Of a stretch of DNA of 20,833 bases, positions 8,501-15,552 are shown one piece after another. The translations under genes and the position numbers were made by a program. This DNA is from Rickettsiales bacterium (GTDB lineage Bacteria; Pseudomonadota; Alphaproteobacteria; Rickettsiales; Deianiraeaceae). The DNA lies in assembly GCA_947485035.1 (NCBI GenBank), contig CANKQN010000001.1:1-20833 (forward strand). The letters are read 5' to 3'. A model generated the notes under the pieces. The model saw only the letters and a list, made by a program, of their open reading frames with translations, did not search any database and was not told where the DNA came from. Each line of letters starts with the position of its first letter. The first letter of the stretch is position 1.

Positions 8501-9236
8501 CCCAAGGTGTTCACGGACTATGCCATTTATTGCAAAAGCCAGCGGTTTTCCAATCATAAAAGTTGCAACAAAGTTAATGAACGGAATGCTTCTTGAAGAT
8601 ATTTTGGAATTTCAACAAATAAAATTTAAGGAAAAAATGGAAAATTTTTACGCGTTAAGAAATCTTCCGCACTTTGCCGTAAAAGAGGCAGTGTTTTCCT
8701 TTGAAAAATTCCCAAATGCGGATTTAATTTTAGGACCTGAAATGAAATCGACTGGAGAAATCATTGGTATTTCTAAAAACCTTGATGAAGCATTTGCAAA
8801 AGCAGTTATTGCAACAAAGTATAAACTTCCAAAACATGGGAGCGTTTTTGTTTCATTAAAAGATGCTGATAAATCGGAAAAAGCTCTTGAAATGGTGAAG
8901 CAACTTCATAAAAATGGCTTTGAATTTTATTCAACGAAGGGGACGCAAGAATTTTTGGCAAAAAATGGAATTGAATGCCAACTTGTGAAAAAAGCTTCCG
9001 AAGGTTCGCCAAATGTTTTGGATATGATAGCACAAAAATCGGTGCATTTAATTATAAACACAACACATGGAAGACGGTCGCTAACGGACGCATTTTCCAT
9101 TAGAAGAGCTACGGTAATGTCTCGTTTATTATACGCAACAACCTTGGAATCGGCAGTTATGATTGTGCGTGGTATTGATTTTCAAAACGAAAACGGTGGC
9201 TTGAAAATTTTTACATCATTACAAGAATTGGTATAA
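5562..9236 (+). CDS. carB: Carbamoyl-phosphate synthase large subunit with two insertions
   Basis: This subunit makes carbamoyl phosphate from bicarbonate, two ATP and glutamine-derived ammonia for pyrimidines and arginine; CarA is not in the window. It has 1224 residues against about 1073 in E. coli. The first synthetase half has G-A-G-P-I-V-V-G-Q near the start, G-G-T-G-G-G (175-180) and E299-M-N301-P-R, the same numbering as the E. coli metal ligands. The second half has [29 protein letters not shown] and E978-A-N-P-R. The last 140 or so residues form the MGS-like allosteric domain, ending the protein normally. The extra length is mostly two in-frame insertions: 340-407 (after D-E-L-R-N-D-I, before P-A-S-F-E-P) and about 707-778 (before V-I-I-Q-F-G-G-Q). 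Catalytic motifs on both sides are intact, so the enzyme is probably active. The gene is followed after 4 bases by the metallopeptidase gene. Confidence 0.96.
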   Translation: MPKNTEISTILIIGAGPIVVGQACEFDYSGTQGAKALKEEGYRVILVNSNPATIMTDPSIADATYLEPITPEFITQIIEKERPDAILPTLGGQTALNVTLELDALGVLKKYGVKLLGANVEAINVAEDRGLFKKAMAEIGIECPKNVIVNSLEEGMEVLNTIPLPAIIRPSLTLGGTGGGVANTLEEFITLVKSGLDASPINQIQIDESLIGWKEYEMEVIRDRADNAIIVCSIENIDPMGIHTGDSITLAPIMTLTDKEYQIMRNASIAILRKVGVETGGSNVQFAVNPADGRMVVIEMNPRVSRSSALASKATGFPIAKVAAKLAVGYTLDELRNDIACFIPKEFEYVAFKQVMEAISKTKQNGENVEEYAKYLEKNEEYSKIFQYIKTQLAQGVSELKLNQQVLPASFEPAIDYVVVKIPKFNFEKFSDIKNIPELGTQMQSIGEVMAIGRSFEESFMKAVSSMEEGFDGLKDFDETKCKAMLKMRIPNRFLYIFRAFELGISVQEIIEITQYDPWFIERFHKIYEQFQQLVSTKESAKLQQFKALNDEEIFEAKHYGIRDLHIRERLEIPAGKKGKHLFKDYRVEKGIRPVFKKVDTCANEFSTKTNYFYSTYEEGFHNEAPAIVGKKCIIVGSGPNRIGQGIEFDYACVHGAYALKEIGVEPIIVNCNPETVSTDYDTSTRLYFEPVIDENIMAVIENELEIPCNAKINGRKVVTIFEIYQEAIRTDFKFEFEMENCPLVAPKGDLAKVITNWGWSTTVIGSREYFAFFLSHYISVIIQFGGQTPLKLRETLFEYGIPILGMQNDTIDICDHREKFSPMLDFLGLKYPKTYEFTNKNELELLAEKLNYNFIVRPSSVIGGRGMAIITTKDEFDFYEYVSGGIVNEMLQDATEFDCDAIRDQNGNVFICGVMEHIEYAGVHSGDSACVLPPYSASLEVQTKIEETTYKIAKKLGVVGLINIQYAVKNGEVFVIEANPRCSRTMPFIAKASGFPIIKVATKLMNGMLLEDILEFQQIKFKEKMENFYALRNLPHFAVKEAVFSFEKFPNADLILGPEMKSTGEIIGISKNLDEAFAKAVIATKYKLPKHGSVFVSLKDADKSEKALEMVKQLHKNGFEFYSTKGTQEFLAKNGIECQLVKKASEGSPNVLDMIAQKSVHLIINTTHGRRSLTDAFSIRRATVMSRLLYATTLESAVMIVRGIDFQNENGGLKIFTSLQELV
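6579..6782 (+). other. CarB insertion 1 (about 63 extra residues)
   Basis: Codons 340-407 lie between D-E-L-R-N-D-I and [10 protein letters not shown], where E. coli CarB has only about five residues (T-G-G-R-T). The inserted protein is charged and helix-prone, with E-E-Y-A-K-Y-L followed by E-E-Y-S-K-I-F. Its first residues ([12 protein letters not shown]) loosely resemble the segment after it ([11 protein letters not shown]). A short GCAGG/CCTGC inverted pair sits at its 3' edge. The reading frame is kept. The alignment to E. coli is from memory. Confidence 0.7.
7680..7895 (+). other. CarB insertion 2 (about 72 extra residues)
   Basis: Between F-E-P-V (about 689-692) and V-I-I-Q-F-G-G-Q (781 onward) there are 88 residues, where E. 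coli CarB has 16. The surplus is about codons 707-778. It holds an aromatic, partly acidic stretch (F-K-F-E-F-E-M-E-N) and an N-W-G-W-S-T-T segment. It sits in the pre-ATP-grasp domain of the second half, a place where bacterial CarB is usually tight. The boundaries are approximate, and the DNA shows no long inverted repeat by eye. Confidence 0.7.
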
Positions 9237-9240
9237 TTTT

Positions 9241-9912
9241 GTGCGTGATATTAACTTTTCTTATGAGGTTGTCAAATCGATAAGAAAGACAATCTCCATA
9301 AGTATTAATCGTGACGCTAAGGTAATTGTTCGAACGCCGAAAAGGTTTTCAGATGTCAAAATTCGTGAAATTATTGCCATTAAAGAGCGGTGGATTTTGA
9401 AAAAAATTGCACAATTTTCCGAATCAAACGCAAAAATTTCACCAACGAATTATCAAGAAACGGGAATTTTATACTTTCTTGGTGAGGCTTATAAAATTGA
9501 ATTTTTTCACGACAAAACCAACACCGTCATACTCAAAGAAAACGCCGTGTGCGTGCATTCGACGATTGATGGAGACCTTGCCCCACTTGAAAAATGGCTA
9601 AAAATTCAAGCTTTGCAGGTATTTTCCGCCAGATTTTCCTACAATTTCGCAATTTTTTCGCAAAGGCTTGCGTATAATTTTCCAATTTTAAAAATTCGCA
9701 AAATGAAATCCCGCTGGGGTTCGATGATATCAGGTAGGCACACTGGTGTCATGACTTTAAACTTAAACCTTATTCATAAACCAGTTGATTGTATTGATTA
9801 TGTTATTATGCACGAGCTTTGTCATTTAAAATTTCCAAATCACAGTGGGGATTTTTACAATCTGCAACAAAGTTTTGTGCCAAATTGGCTTGAATTAAAG
9901 GCGTTATTGTGA
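9241..9912 (+). CDS. YgjP-type zinc metallopeptidase (M48-like, DUF45)
   Basis: 223 residues starting at GTG, 4 bases after the carB stop. The C-terminal part has the family core: K-S-R-W-G-S, then T-L-N-L-N-L-I-H-K-P, and the zinc site H191-E-L-C-H195 followed by H201 in P-N-H-S-G-D-F. H191, H195 and H201 are the likely zinc ligands and E192 the catalytic glutamate. The N-terminal part (about 1-110) matches the beta-rich region that precedes the peptidase fold in this family. Two small departures are visible: the usual Cys after R-W-G-S is Met, and the usual N-H-S-x-x-F-W ends F-Y. Family members are widespread, cytoplasmic and poorly understood; the substrate is unknown. Close spacing suggests co-transcription with carB, though no functional link is known. 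Confidence 0.85.
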   Translation: MRDINFSYEVVKSIRKTISISINRDAKVIVRTPKRFSDVKIREIIAIKERWILKKIAQFSESNAKISPTNYQETGILYFLGEAYKIEFFHDKTNTVILKENAVCVHSTIDGDLAPLEKWLKIQALQVFSARFSYNFAIFSQRLAYNFPILKIRKMKSRWGSMISGRHTGVMTLNLNLIHKPVDCIDYVIMHELCHLKFPNHSGDFYNLQQSFVPNWLELKALL

Positions 9913-9946
9913 AAAAATGGGTATTATAGGAAAAAAATAAAAAATC

Positions 9947-9974
9947 TTGATTTTTCCCAATTGTAAAATATGGT
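9947..9974 (+). promoter_or_regulatory. Weak promoter candidate for murA
   Basis: TTGATT (9947-9952) and TATGGT (9969-9974) are separated by 16 bases and lie in the 83-base gap before murA. Each box is only a partial match (4-5 of 6). It is the best pair I could find in this gap. The predicted leader would be about 15 bases. Confidence 0.3.
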
Positions 9975-9995
9975 TGTACACTTATTACATACTGA

Positions 9996-11288
9996 ATGAA
10001 AACCCTTCAAATTACAGGCGGAAAACCGTTAATTGGTGAAATTTCAATATCTGGAGCAAAAAATTCTTCAATGCCAATAATTATCGCATCAATAATCTCC
10101 AAAGAACCTTGTTTGATACACAATATTCCTTATGTTTCCGACATTGTAAATCTTCTGAAAATCCTGCACACTGCGGGTTCAAGCATTACAATCGACGGCA
10201 CATTTAACGCAAATCCTTCGAAAACAATCACAATACACTCCGCGCAGTTAAGCTCTGAAATTACAGATGCGAAAATCACAAGTCTAATTCGCACATCAAT
10301 TCTTCTTTTGGGACCAATCCTCGCACGAAATGGTTATGTTAAGCTTGCTCGTCCGGGTGGGTGCAATATTGGTGACCGCAAAATTGACCTTCACATAATG
10401 GCTATGAAAAAACTTGGTGCAACCGTTATTGAAACGGAGGAATTTATTGAAGCAACAACAAACGGTAAAAGGTTGAAAGGTGCTGAAATAACGTTTCCAT
10501 CAATTTCAGTTGGAGCAACAGAAAACGCAATTATGGCAAGTGTAACTGCGGAAGGCGATACTATTCTGAGAAACATCGCAATTGAACCTGAGATTGATGA
10601 CCTAATTTTGTTTCTTAACAAACTTGGTGCGAAAATTAGTAAAACCGGCGAAAGAGAGCTTGTAATTCAAGGTGTGAAAGAGCTTGGAACCACAGAACAC
10701 AGCATTATTCCCGACCGAATTGAGGCTGCAACTTATGCTATTGCCGCCGCAATGACCAACGGAAAAATTATTCTGCACAACTGTTCAATTAAAACATTTG
10801 ATAACATAATTGGTACACTTGCAAGTGTTGGCGTTGATATTAAATCTTCACTAACAAAAGAACATACGGAATCTGTTGAGGCAAGTCGTTCACCGAATGG
10901 ACTGCAACCAATCGAAATTCAAACAAACCCATATCCATACTTTCCAACAGACCTTCAACCCCAATTAATGACACTGCTTTGTATAACAAAAGGCACTTCT
11001 GTTATCACTGAAAACATTTTTGAAAACAGGCTGCAACACGCTTTGGAACTGCAAAAACTTGGTGCGAATATTGAACTTAATGGAAGAAAGGCTGTCATTC
11101 GTGGCGTTGAGGTTCTTCACGAAGGCACGGTTGTAGCCTCTGACCTTCGTGCCGGAGCAGCTCTTGCTCTTGCCGGATTTGTGAGCAACTCCACAATTAC
11201 CATCGAAAACGCTGAATATATTGAGAGAGGTTATCAAATGTTTATGCAAAATATTGAAAGATGTGGCGGGATGATTTCTATCAAATAA
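9996..11288 (+). CDS. murA: UDP-N-acetylglucosamine 1-carboxyvinyltransferase
   Basis: 430 residues (E. coli 419), a full EPT/RTPC fold. It adds enolpyruvate from PEP to UDP-GlcNAc, the first committed step of peptidoglycan synthesis, in the cytoplasm. K22 lies in G-A-K-N-S. The active-site Cys is C123 in R-P-G-G-C-N-I-G, the residue alkylated by fosfomycin; it is not replaced by Asp as in naturally resistant MurA. The C-terminal half has F-P-T-D-L-Q-P-Q with the general-base Asp, E-N-R-L-Q-H and D-L-R-A-G-A-A-L. A slightly long loop (about 288-310) accounts for the extra residues. Its stop overlaps the convergent rsmE by 8 bases, so no terminator fits between them. A complete murA argues that the host makes peptidoglycan or at least its precursors. 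Confidence 0.97.
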   Translation: MKTLQITGGKPLIGEISISGAKNSSMPIIIASIISKEPCLIHNIPYVSDIVNLLKILHTAGSSITIDGTFNANPSKTITIHSAQLSSEITDAKITSLIRTSILLLGPILARNGYVKLARPGGCNIGDRKIDLHIMAMKKLGATVIETEEFIEATTNGKRLKGAEITFPSISVGATENAIMASVTAEGDTILRNIAIEPEIDDLILFLNKLGAKISKTGERELVIQGVKELGTTEHSIIPDRIEAATYAIAAAMTNGKIILHNCSIKTFDNIIGTLASVGVDIKSSLTKEHTESVEASRSPNGLQPIEIQTNPYPYFPTDLQPQLMTLLCITKGTSVITENIFENRLQHALELQKLGANIELNGRKAVIRGVEVLHEGTVVASDLRAGAALALAGFVSNSTITIENAEYIERGYQMFMQNIERCGGMISIK

Positions 11289-11952
11289 TAGCATTTCCAA
11301 CAATTCCACACCCAAGAATTGCAGCTGTTTCTGCGCGTAAAATGTTTTTTGAAACATTCAATGTTGTGCAGATTCCTTTCAAAAATTCAAGCTCTTGTGG
11401 TGAAAATCCACCTTCTGGTCCTGATATAACAAACGCATTACTGTTGATTTTCGCAGATTTTTCGCTTGAAAACTGGCTTAAAAGGATTAAATTTCCGCTA
11501 AGTTTTGAAATGTCGTAAATGGAAATTTCTGGCAAAAACTCAGGAATATCAAGTCTTCCACACTGTTCACAGGCTTCAATTGCAATTTTTGTGAGGCGGT
11601 CAATATTGAGGTTTTTCTCCACCGTTCTGGAATTGACCATTGGAATGAACCCATGAACGCCAATTTCCGTGCATTTTTGAATAATTAATTCGGCATTTTT
11701 TTGCTTTATTTTAGAAAATACGCAGAAAATTTTTCGCCGCGGCTCCTCAAAGCTGCGGATATGTTTCGATTGCAAAAGCTCGATTGATCGCTTGGTGATA
11801 TCTGTGACACGGAAGATAAATTCGCCTTGTGTTGAATTGAAAATTGCGATTGAATCTTCAATTTTTACACGCATAACTTTTTGCAAGTATGAAAATTGTT
11901 CACCATTTATGATAATTTTTTCGGAAAAGTTGTGGTGAAAAAGGCGAATCAT
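11281..11952 (-). CDS. rsmE: 16S rRNA (uracil1498-N3)-methyltransferase
   Basis: 223 residues, slightly short of E. coli RsmE (243). The C-terminal SPOUT knot is clear: I-S-G-P-E-G-G-F-S-P-Q-E-L-E-F, then L-N-V-S-K-N-I-L-R-A-E-T-A-A-I, the S-adenosylmethionine-binding loops. The N-terminal PUA-like domain includes I-I-N-G-E-Q-F-S-Y-L-Q-K-V-M-R-V. It methylates U1498 in the decoding-centre helix of the 30S subunit. The ATG overlaps the mnhE stop by one base (TAATG), so translation is probably coupled. Its 3' end runs 8 bases into convergent murA. Confidence 0.95.
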   Translation of the reverse strand: MIRLFHHNFSEKIIINGEQFSYLQKVMRVKIEDSIAIFNSTQGEFIFRVTDITKRSIELLQSKHIRSFEEPRRKIFCVFSKIKQKNAELIIQKCTEIGVHGFIPMVNSRTVEKNLNIDRLTKIAIEACEQCGRLDIPEFLPEISIYDISKLSGNLILLSQFSSEKSAKINSNAFVISGPEGGFSPQELEFLKGICTTLNVSKNILRAETAAILGCGIVGNAII

Positions 11953-12473
11953 TACAGTTGAAAAGATAAAAGTTTGTGGATAAATCGCATTTCTTCAAGG
12001 GAATTTTTTGAGGATTTTGTTAAACAATGAACGGTGATAATGTTGCCTTCAACATCAATAACGCTTGTTCCGGGTGTAAGTGTTATTGATTTCACAACCA
12101 AAAGTGTGCGATATGCTGAAATATTTTGCGGTAGGGCAATTTTGATTATCTCATCATTAAAAATTTTCGATTTTATTGCAACTTGCAAAATATCCACCGT
12201 GCTTGTGAAAATTTCCTGTGTCATGAATGTGAAATAACGATAGAAATCTTTTTTAAAGAATATTCCGCCACTAATTATATGAAACATTCTATTTGAAATT
12301 GATTTTCGTAACAAAAGCGTGAATATTAACGATGCAAAAGCGGAGGCTGTAACGCAAAGTGCAAGACTTTGAAGGTTGAACGATGGTTTTAGCACAAGCC
12401 AAATGCATGCGATGAATAGCGTTGATGTGACGAAGTTGTGATAAAGTTTTTTGTTTTTTTTCAAATTTAACAC
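11952..12473 (-). CDS. mnhE: Na+/H+ antiporter subunit E (MnhE/MrpE family)
   Basis: 173 residues, the usual MnhE size. The start is GTG: an in-frame TAA lies eight codons upstream and no ATG occurs before residue 60 or so. Two hydrophobic segments (about 14-32 and 35-57) form the N-terminal membrane part. The C-terminal part has the family signature S-I-T-L-T-P-G-T-S-V-I-D-V-E-G-N-I-I-T-V-H-C-L (written here with gaps between residues), which is diagnostic of Mrp subunit E. In complete systems MnhE is one of six or seven subunits of the Mrp antiporter. No other mnh gene is adjacent, so the others, if present, are elsewhere. It is divergent from tolB with only 49 bases between them, and rsmE follows with a one-base overlap. 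Confidence 0.85.
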   Translation of the reverse strand: MLNLKKNKKLYHNFVTSTLFIACIWLVLKPSFNLQSLALCVTASAFASLIFTLLLRKSISNRMFHIISGGIFFKKDFYRYFTFMTQEIFTSTVDILQVAIKSKIFNDEIIKIALPQNISAYRTLLVVKSITLTPGTSVIDVEGNIITVHCLTKSSKNSLEEMRFIHKLLSFQL

Positions 12474-12479
12474 TTGATT
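12463..12479 (+). promoter_or_regulatory. AAATTT-NN-CACTTGATT element upstream of tolB
   Basis: AAATTT (12463-12468), two bases, then CACTTGA (12471-12477), continuing TT. This is the third copy of the arrangement found at 3573 and 5497. CAC at 12471-12473 is also the complement of the mnhE GTG start, so the element overlaps the first codons of that gene. No good -10 box lies 16-18 bases downstream, so its role as a tolB -35 is uncertain. Confidence 0.3.
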
Positions 12480-12502
12480 TATTTTAAATAGCCCTTAGTC
12501 AA

Positions 12503-12518
12503 TCAATAGACCTATTGA
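12503..12518. promoter_or_regulatory. 16-bp dyad just before the tolB start
   Basis: TCAATAG (12503-12509) and CTATTGA (12512-12518) are perfect inverted copies with a 2-base centre. The site ends 4 bases before the tolB ATG, in the 49-base gap shared with divergent mnhE. It could be an operator controlling either gene; the 2-base loop is too small for a stable RNA hairpin. Confidence 0.35.
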
Positions 12519-12522
12519 ATAT

Positions 12523-13869
12523 ATGAAGCTTTTTATGAAAGCAAGAATTTTATTAACGATTGCAATAATTTTTAGCGTAATCCACACAAATATTGTCTGT
12601 GCTGAAACAATTGATGCCAAGGCAGACTTTTCTAAAAAAGACACAACAGTTGTTGTTACAGTAAATAACAAAACTGATTTGCACGAATACTTTGAATATA
12701 ACATTGAATGGATGTTTCAACGAGTACCATATCTTGCAATTAAGCACATTGAAAATAAGTATGGAATTAATAAATCACTTGACGGATTTTCTCCAAATTT
12801 TGAAATGATGGAAGAAAAACGCTATGCGTATTTGCTAAACTACACTCTTGAACGCAGTGGCGACAGCGTGACGATTTCTTACACACTATATGACGGTCTT
12901 TTCCAAAACAGTATACTTCAAAACTCAATAACAGCACCAGTTCGTGAAATTCACAAGCTTACGGCAAATATCGCACACAACATATTCACGCGCATAACTG
13001 GTGAATTTGGCTTTTTTCTTGGCAAGGCTTATTATACCGAGCGTTCAAAAAACACGGGTTTTCAAGTGGTATATTCGCAGTCTCTCAACGGCCACAGAAC
13101 CGCACATACGGACGAACGCACAATGGTTACATCACCAACATATTGCGACGGCGGAAGAAAAGTTTATGTTTCGGAGCGTCAGAAATACACAATGGGCATT
13201 GGCGAAATTGAAACAAGAACAAACGCAAAAAGCTTCGTTCGCAGTTTTTCAAATGGAATAGGGGAGAAAAGCCTTTCTTCACCTGAAATTTTAAGCGATT
13301 GTTCGAAGCTTTTGTTTGTTGCTTCTGAAAGCGGAGGTTCGTCCATATATCTTCACAATTTAAAAACAAAAATGACATCGCAGGTTTTAAAAGACGGTGC
13401 GTTGAATACTCGTCCAATTTTCAGCAACAACACTCCAAATTTAATATATTATATATCAAACAAAGTTGGTTCAACGAAAATTTTCAAAAAATACATAAGC
13501 ACGCAGACTGGAACAATGATATCCCGTGGTCTTGGTTCGTATATATACCTATCTCTTTCGCCAGATGAAACAAAAATTGCGTTTGTGAAGGTTTTTGGTG
13601 GAAAATTTTACCTTGGTGTTATGAAGGCAAATGGCTCAGGTGAAACTCTTTTAAAAGATGGCTACATTGTTGAAGCTCCATCGTGGACGCCATCTGGCAC
13701 CAATGTAATTGCATCATTTCAAATGAATAGATCTGGCACACGCAGAATATATTCCGTATCAACAATAACGGGCTATGCCTATCCGCTAAAAATTTCACAG
13801 GGCAATATTGTGCAGGCAAATTGGCTTGTTGATTCAAACGACTACATTCAAAAAAACGCAAATTCTTAA
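12523..13869 (+). CDS. tolB: Tol-Pal system periplasmic protein TolB
   Basis: 448 residues, normal for TolB. A Sec signal peptide covers about 1-27 (V-C-A before E28); the Cys at 26 is not a lipobox. Residues about 30-165 are the N-terminal domain. From about 190 to 440 the protein has the beta-propeller repeats, each with a pattern such as S-P-E-I-L-S-D-C-S-K-L-L-F-V-A, S-L-S-P-D-E-T-K-I-A-F-V and A-P-S-W-T-P-S-G-T-N-V-I-A. TolB binds Pal and links the TolQRA motor to the outer membrane during division. Pal and TolQRA are not in the window. An alternative ATG lies three codons further in (12532), which would leave a shorter but adequate signal peptide. It begins a plus-strand run with the next three genes. 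Confidence 0.9.
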   Translation: MKLFMKARILLTIAIIFSVIHTNIVCAETIDAKADFSKKDTTVVVTVNNKTDLHEYFEYNIEWMFQRVPYLAIKHIENKYGINKSLDGFSPNFEMMEEKRYAYLLNYTLERSGDSVTISYTLYDGLFQNSILQNSITAPVREIHKLTANIAHNIFTRITGEFGFFLGKAYYTERSKNTGFQVVYSQSLNGHRTAHTDERTMVTSPTYCDGGRKVYVSERQKYTMGIGEIETRTNAKSFVRSFSNGIGEKSLSSPEILSDCSKLLFVASESGGSSIYLHNLKTKMTSQVLKDGALNTRPIFSNNTPNLIYYISNKVGSTKIFKKYISTQTGTMISRGLGSYIYLSLSPDETKIAFVKVFGGKFYLGVMKANGSGETLLKDGYIVEAPSWTPSGTNVIASFQMNRSGTRRIYSVSTITGYAYPLKISQGNIVQANWLVDSNDYIQKNANS

Positions 13870-13875
13870 AATAAA

Positions 13876-14646
13876 ATGATCAACGCCGATGTTCTAACAG
13901 TCATAAAAATTATCACATACATTTTCATGTTCTTCGCAAGCCTTTGGTTTGGAAATTTTATTACATCGTTTTACTTTCGCATTCCTCGTGGCATTCCATT
14001 GAACGGAAGAACTCATCCACCAATGTGCAGCAAATGCGGCGTGAAGCTGAAATATCCAGACTACGGACCCCTATATCACCACATTTTCCGTGGGAAATCT
14101 TGCAAAGTTTGTGGTTCGGAAATTCCAAAAGAATACTTCTTCATGGAGCTTTTTTCAGCAATAACAATAATGACCGCATTCATAATTCACGGAATGAGCG
14201 ATAAATCCGTCTTCATGGTTTTCACAATTATTTCGCTAATTTTGTGCTTAACAATCAACGCAAAGCACGGCAGAATCCCTGAAAAAGCACTGTGGATTTT
14301 ATTCGTCACAACAATTGCATACACAATGTTCAGCTTAAAATATCAGCCAGATATTCTCTTTTTATTCATAACAAATGCGGTTGTTGGGTTTTTGGCATCG
14401 GGCGTTTTGTGTAAAATTTTGAAAAAACAACAACCAGAGGGCTACATTGGCGTTATGGCACTTTTAGGTCTTTTGCATTCGCCAATTGTTTCGGTTTGTC
14501 TTTTTGGTGGAACACTTTTTGCCTTATTTTGGAGTCAACTCTTCAAAAAAGACATTGCAGTAAAACATTTTATGACATTTCTCCTTGCTTCTTCAATTGT
14601 AATCGTTATCACAGATATATCCTTTCCTTTATTAACACTTAAATGA
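13876..14646 (+). CDS. Prepilin-peptidase-like membrane protein, probably catalytically inactive
   Basis: 256 residues. The N-terminal part matches the type IV prepilin peptidase (A24) leader domain: membrane segment (about 9-30), F-R-I-P-R-G, then C51-x-x-C54 and C76-x-x-C79 separated by Y-P-D-Y-G-P-L. This zinc module is intact. The remaining part has about six hydrophobic segments. The two catalytic aspartates of the family are not seen: the I-D-x-x-x-x-x-I-P-D motif reads I127-N-A-K-H-G-R-I-P-E136 (Asp to Asn), and the G-x-G-D-x-K region reads E-G-Y-I-G-V-M-A (188-195), with no Asp. It therefore probably cannot cleave or methylate prepilins. It starts 6 bases after tolB and overlaps rluD by ATGA. 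No pilin genes are nearby. It may be a pseudoenzyme with a structural role or a decaying gene. Confidence 0.75.
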   Translation: MINADVLTVIKIITYIFMFFASLWFGNFITSFYFRIPRGIPLNGRTHPPMCSKCGVKLKYPDYGPLYHHIFRGKSCKVCGSEIPKEYFFMELFSAITIMTAFIIHGMSDKSVFMVFTIISLILCLTINAKHGRIPEKALWILFVTTIAYTMFSLKYQPDILFLFITNAVVGFLASGVLCKILKKQQPEGYIGVMALLGLLHSPIVSVCLFGGTLFALFWSQLFKKDIAVKHFMTFLLASSIVIVITDISFPLLTLK

Positions 14647-15548
14647 GACTTGATATCTATGCCTCACAGCAGCTTGGAACTTCACGAGAAAAAGCAAAAA
14701 AATTGATTTTGAACGGAAAAATTACCGTAAATGGCGTTATTCAAAAAGTGCCAAAGTTTGAAACTGTTGAAACTGATGTAATTGCTTGCACTCAGGAAAT
14801 TGTGCAAATTTCAAATGAAATTAAGCCAAATTTTGACGTCGAATTAAATATTATTTTTGAAGACGACCACATTTTAGTCATAAACAAACAAAAAGGTTTA
14901 ATGGTTCACGAAGGTGCTTCGGAAAATTTCCACACGCTTGTCAATGTTTTGGTTGCGAAATTTGGCAGCGATTTCCTTGCAGTTGGCTCGTCTTTTCGCC
15001 CTGGTATAGTCCACCGTCTGGATAAAAACACCACAGGTTTAATGGTTGTCGCAAAAACACAGGAAGCGTTGGAAGTGCTTACAAAAATGATACAGGCTCA
15101 CGATTTCACTCGCAAATATCTGGCAATCTGCAATGGAACACCACGCCTTCAAGCTGGCATGATTAAAGTTAATATTGATATCGACCATCACGACAGAACC
15201 AAACGCAGAGCAGTGCAATTTGGAGGCAAAGAAGCAGTTACGCACTATCGTTTGCTTGATTCCAGAAGTGGATTTTCAATGATCGAATGCAAACTTGAAA
15301 CAGGTAGAACTCATCAAATTCGCGTTCATCTTTCGCACATTGGCATTCCAATTGTTGGCGACGATGTCTACAATCCACGCCACGGTTTGCAGTCAAAATC
15401 CAAGGAACTTGCGGAATTTTCATCTCAAATTTTACACGCATACCATCTTGAATTTCAACACCCAATTACGCACGCAAAACTTTTATTCACGGAAAAAAAC
15501 GCTTTCCTAAATTCAGTAGAATATTTTAATTTTATGCCGGTTTTTTAA
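14643..15548 (+). CDS. rluD: 23S rRNA pseudouridine synthase, RluD type
   Basis: 301 residues. An N-terminal S4 RNA-binding domain (about 1-50) precedes the RluA-family catalytic domain. The core motif is G-I-V-H-R-L-D-K-N-T-T-G-L-M-V-V-A-K, with the catalytic aspartate at D127; the T-T-G-L-M-V-V-A-K form favours RluD over RluC. Later motifs include R-K-Y-L-A-I-C, L-E-T-G-R-T-H-Q-I-R-V-H and I-V-G-D-D-V-Y. RluD converts uridines of 23S helix 69 (1911, 1915, 1917 in E. coli). The ATG overlaps the stop of the previous gene by 4 bases (ATGA). The C-terminus looks slightly short but complete. The paralogue choice (RluD rather than RluC) is likely, not certain. Confidence 0.9.
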   Translation: MRLDIYASQQLGTSREKAKKLILNGKITVNGVIQKVPKFETVETDVIACTQEIVQISNEIKPNFDVELNIIFEDDHILVINKQKGLMVHEGASENFHTLVNVLVAKFGSDFLAVGSSFRPGIVHRLDKNTTGLMVVAKTQEALEVLTKMIQAHDFTRKYLAICNGTPRLQAGMIKVNIDIDHHDRTKRRAVQFGGKEAVTHYRLLDSRSGFSMIECKLETGRTHQIRVHLSHIGIPIVGDDVYNPRHGLQSKSKELAEFSSQILHAYHLEFQHPITHAKLLFTEKNAFLNSVEYFNFMPVF

Positions 15549-15552
15549 AAAA

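Noticed and set aside
10965..11357. 130-codon minus-strand frame over the end of murA
   Set aside because: It is antisense to murA active-site codons and overlaps rsmE in another frame; no domain seen.
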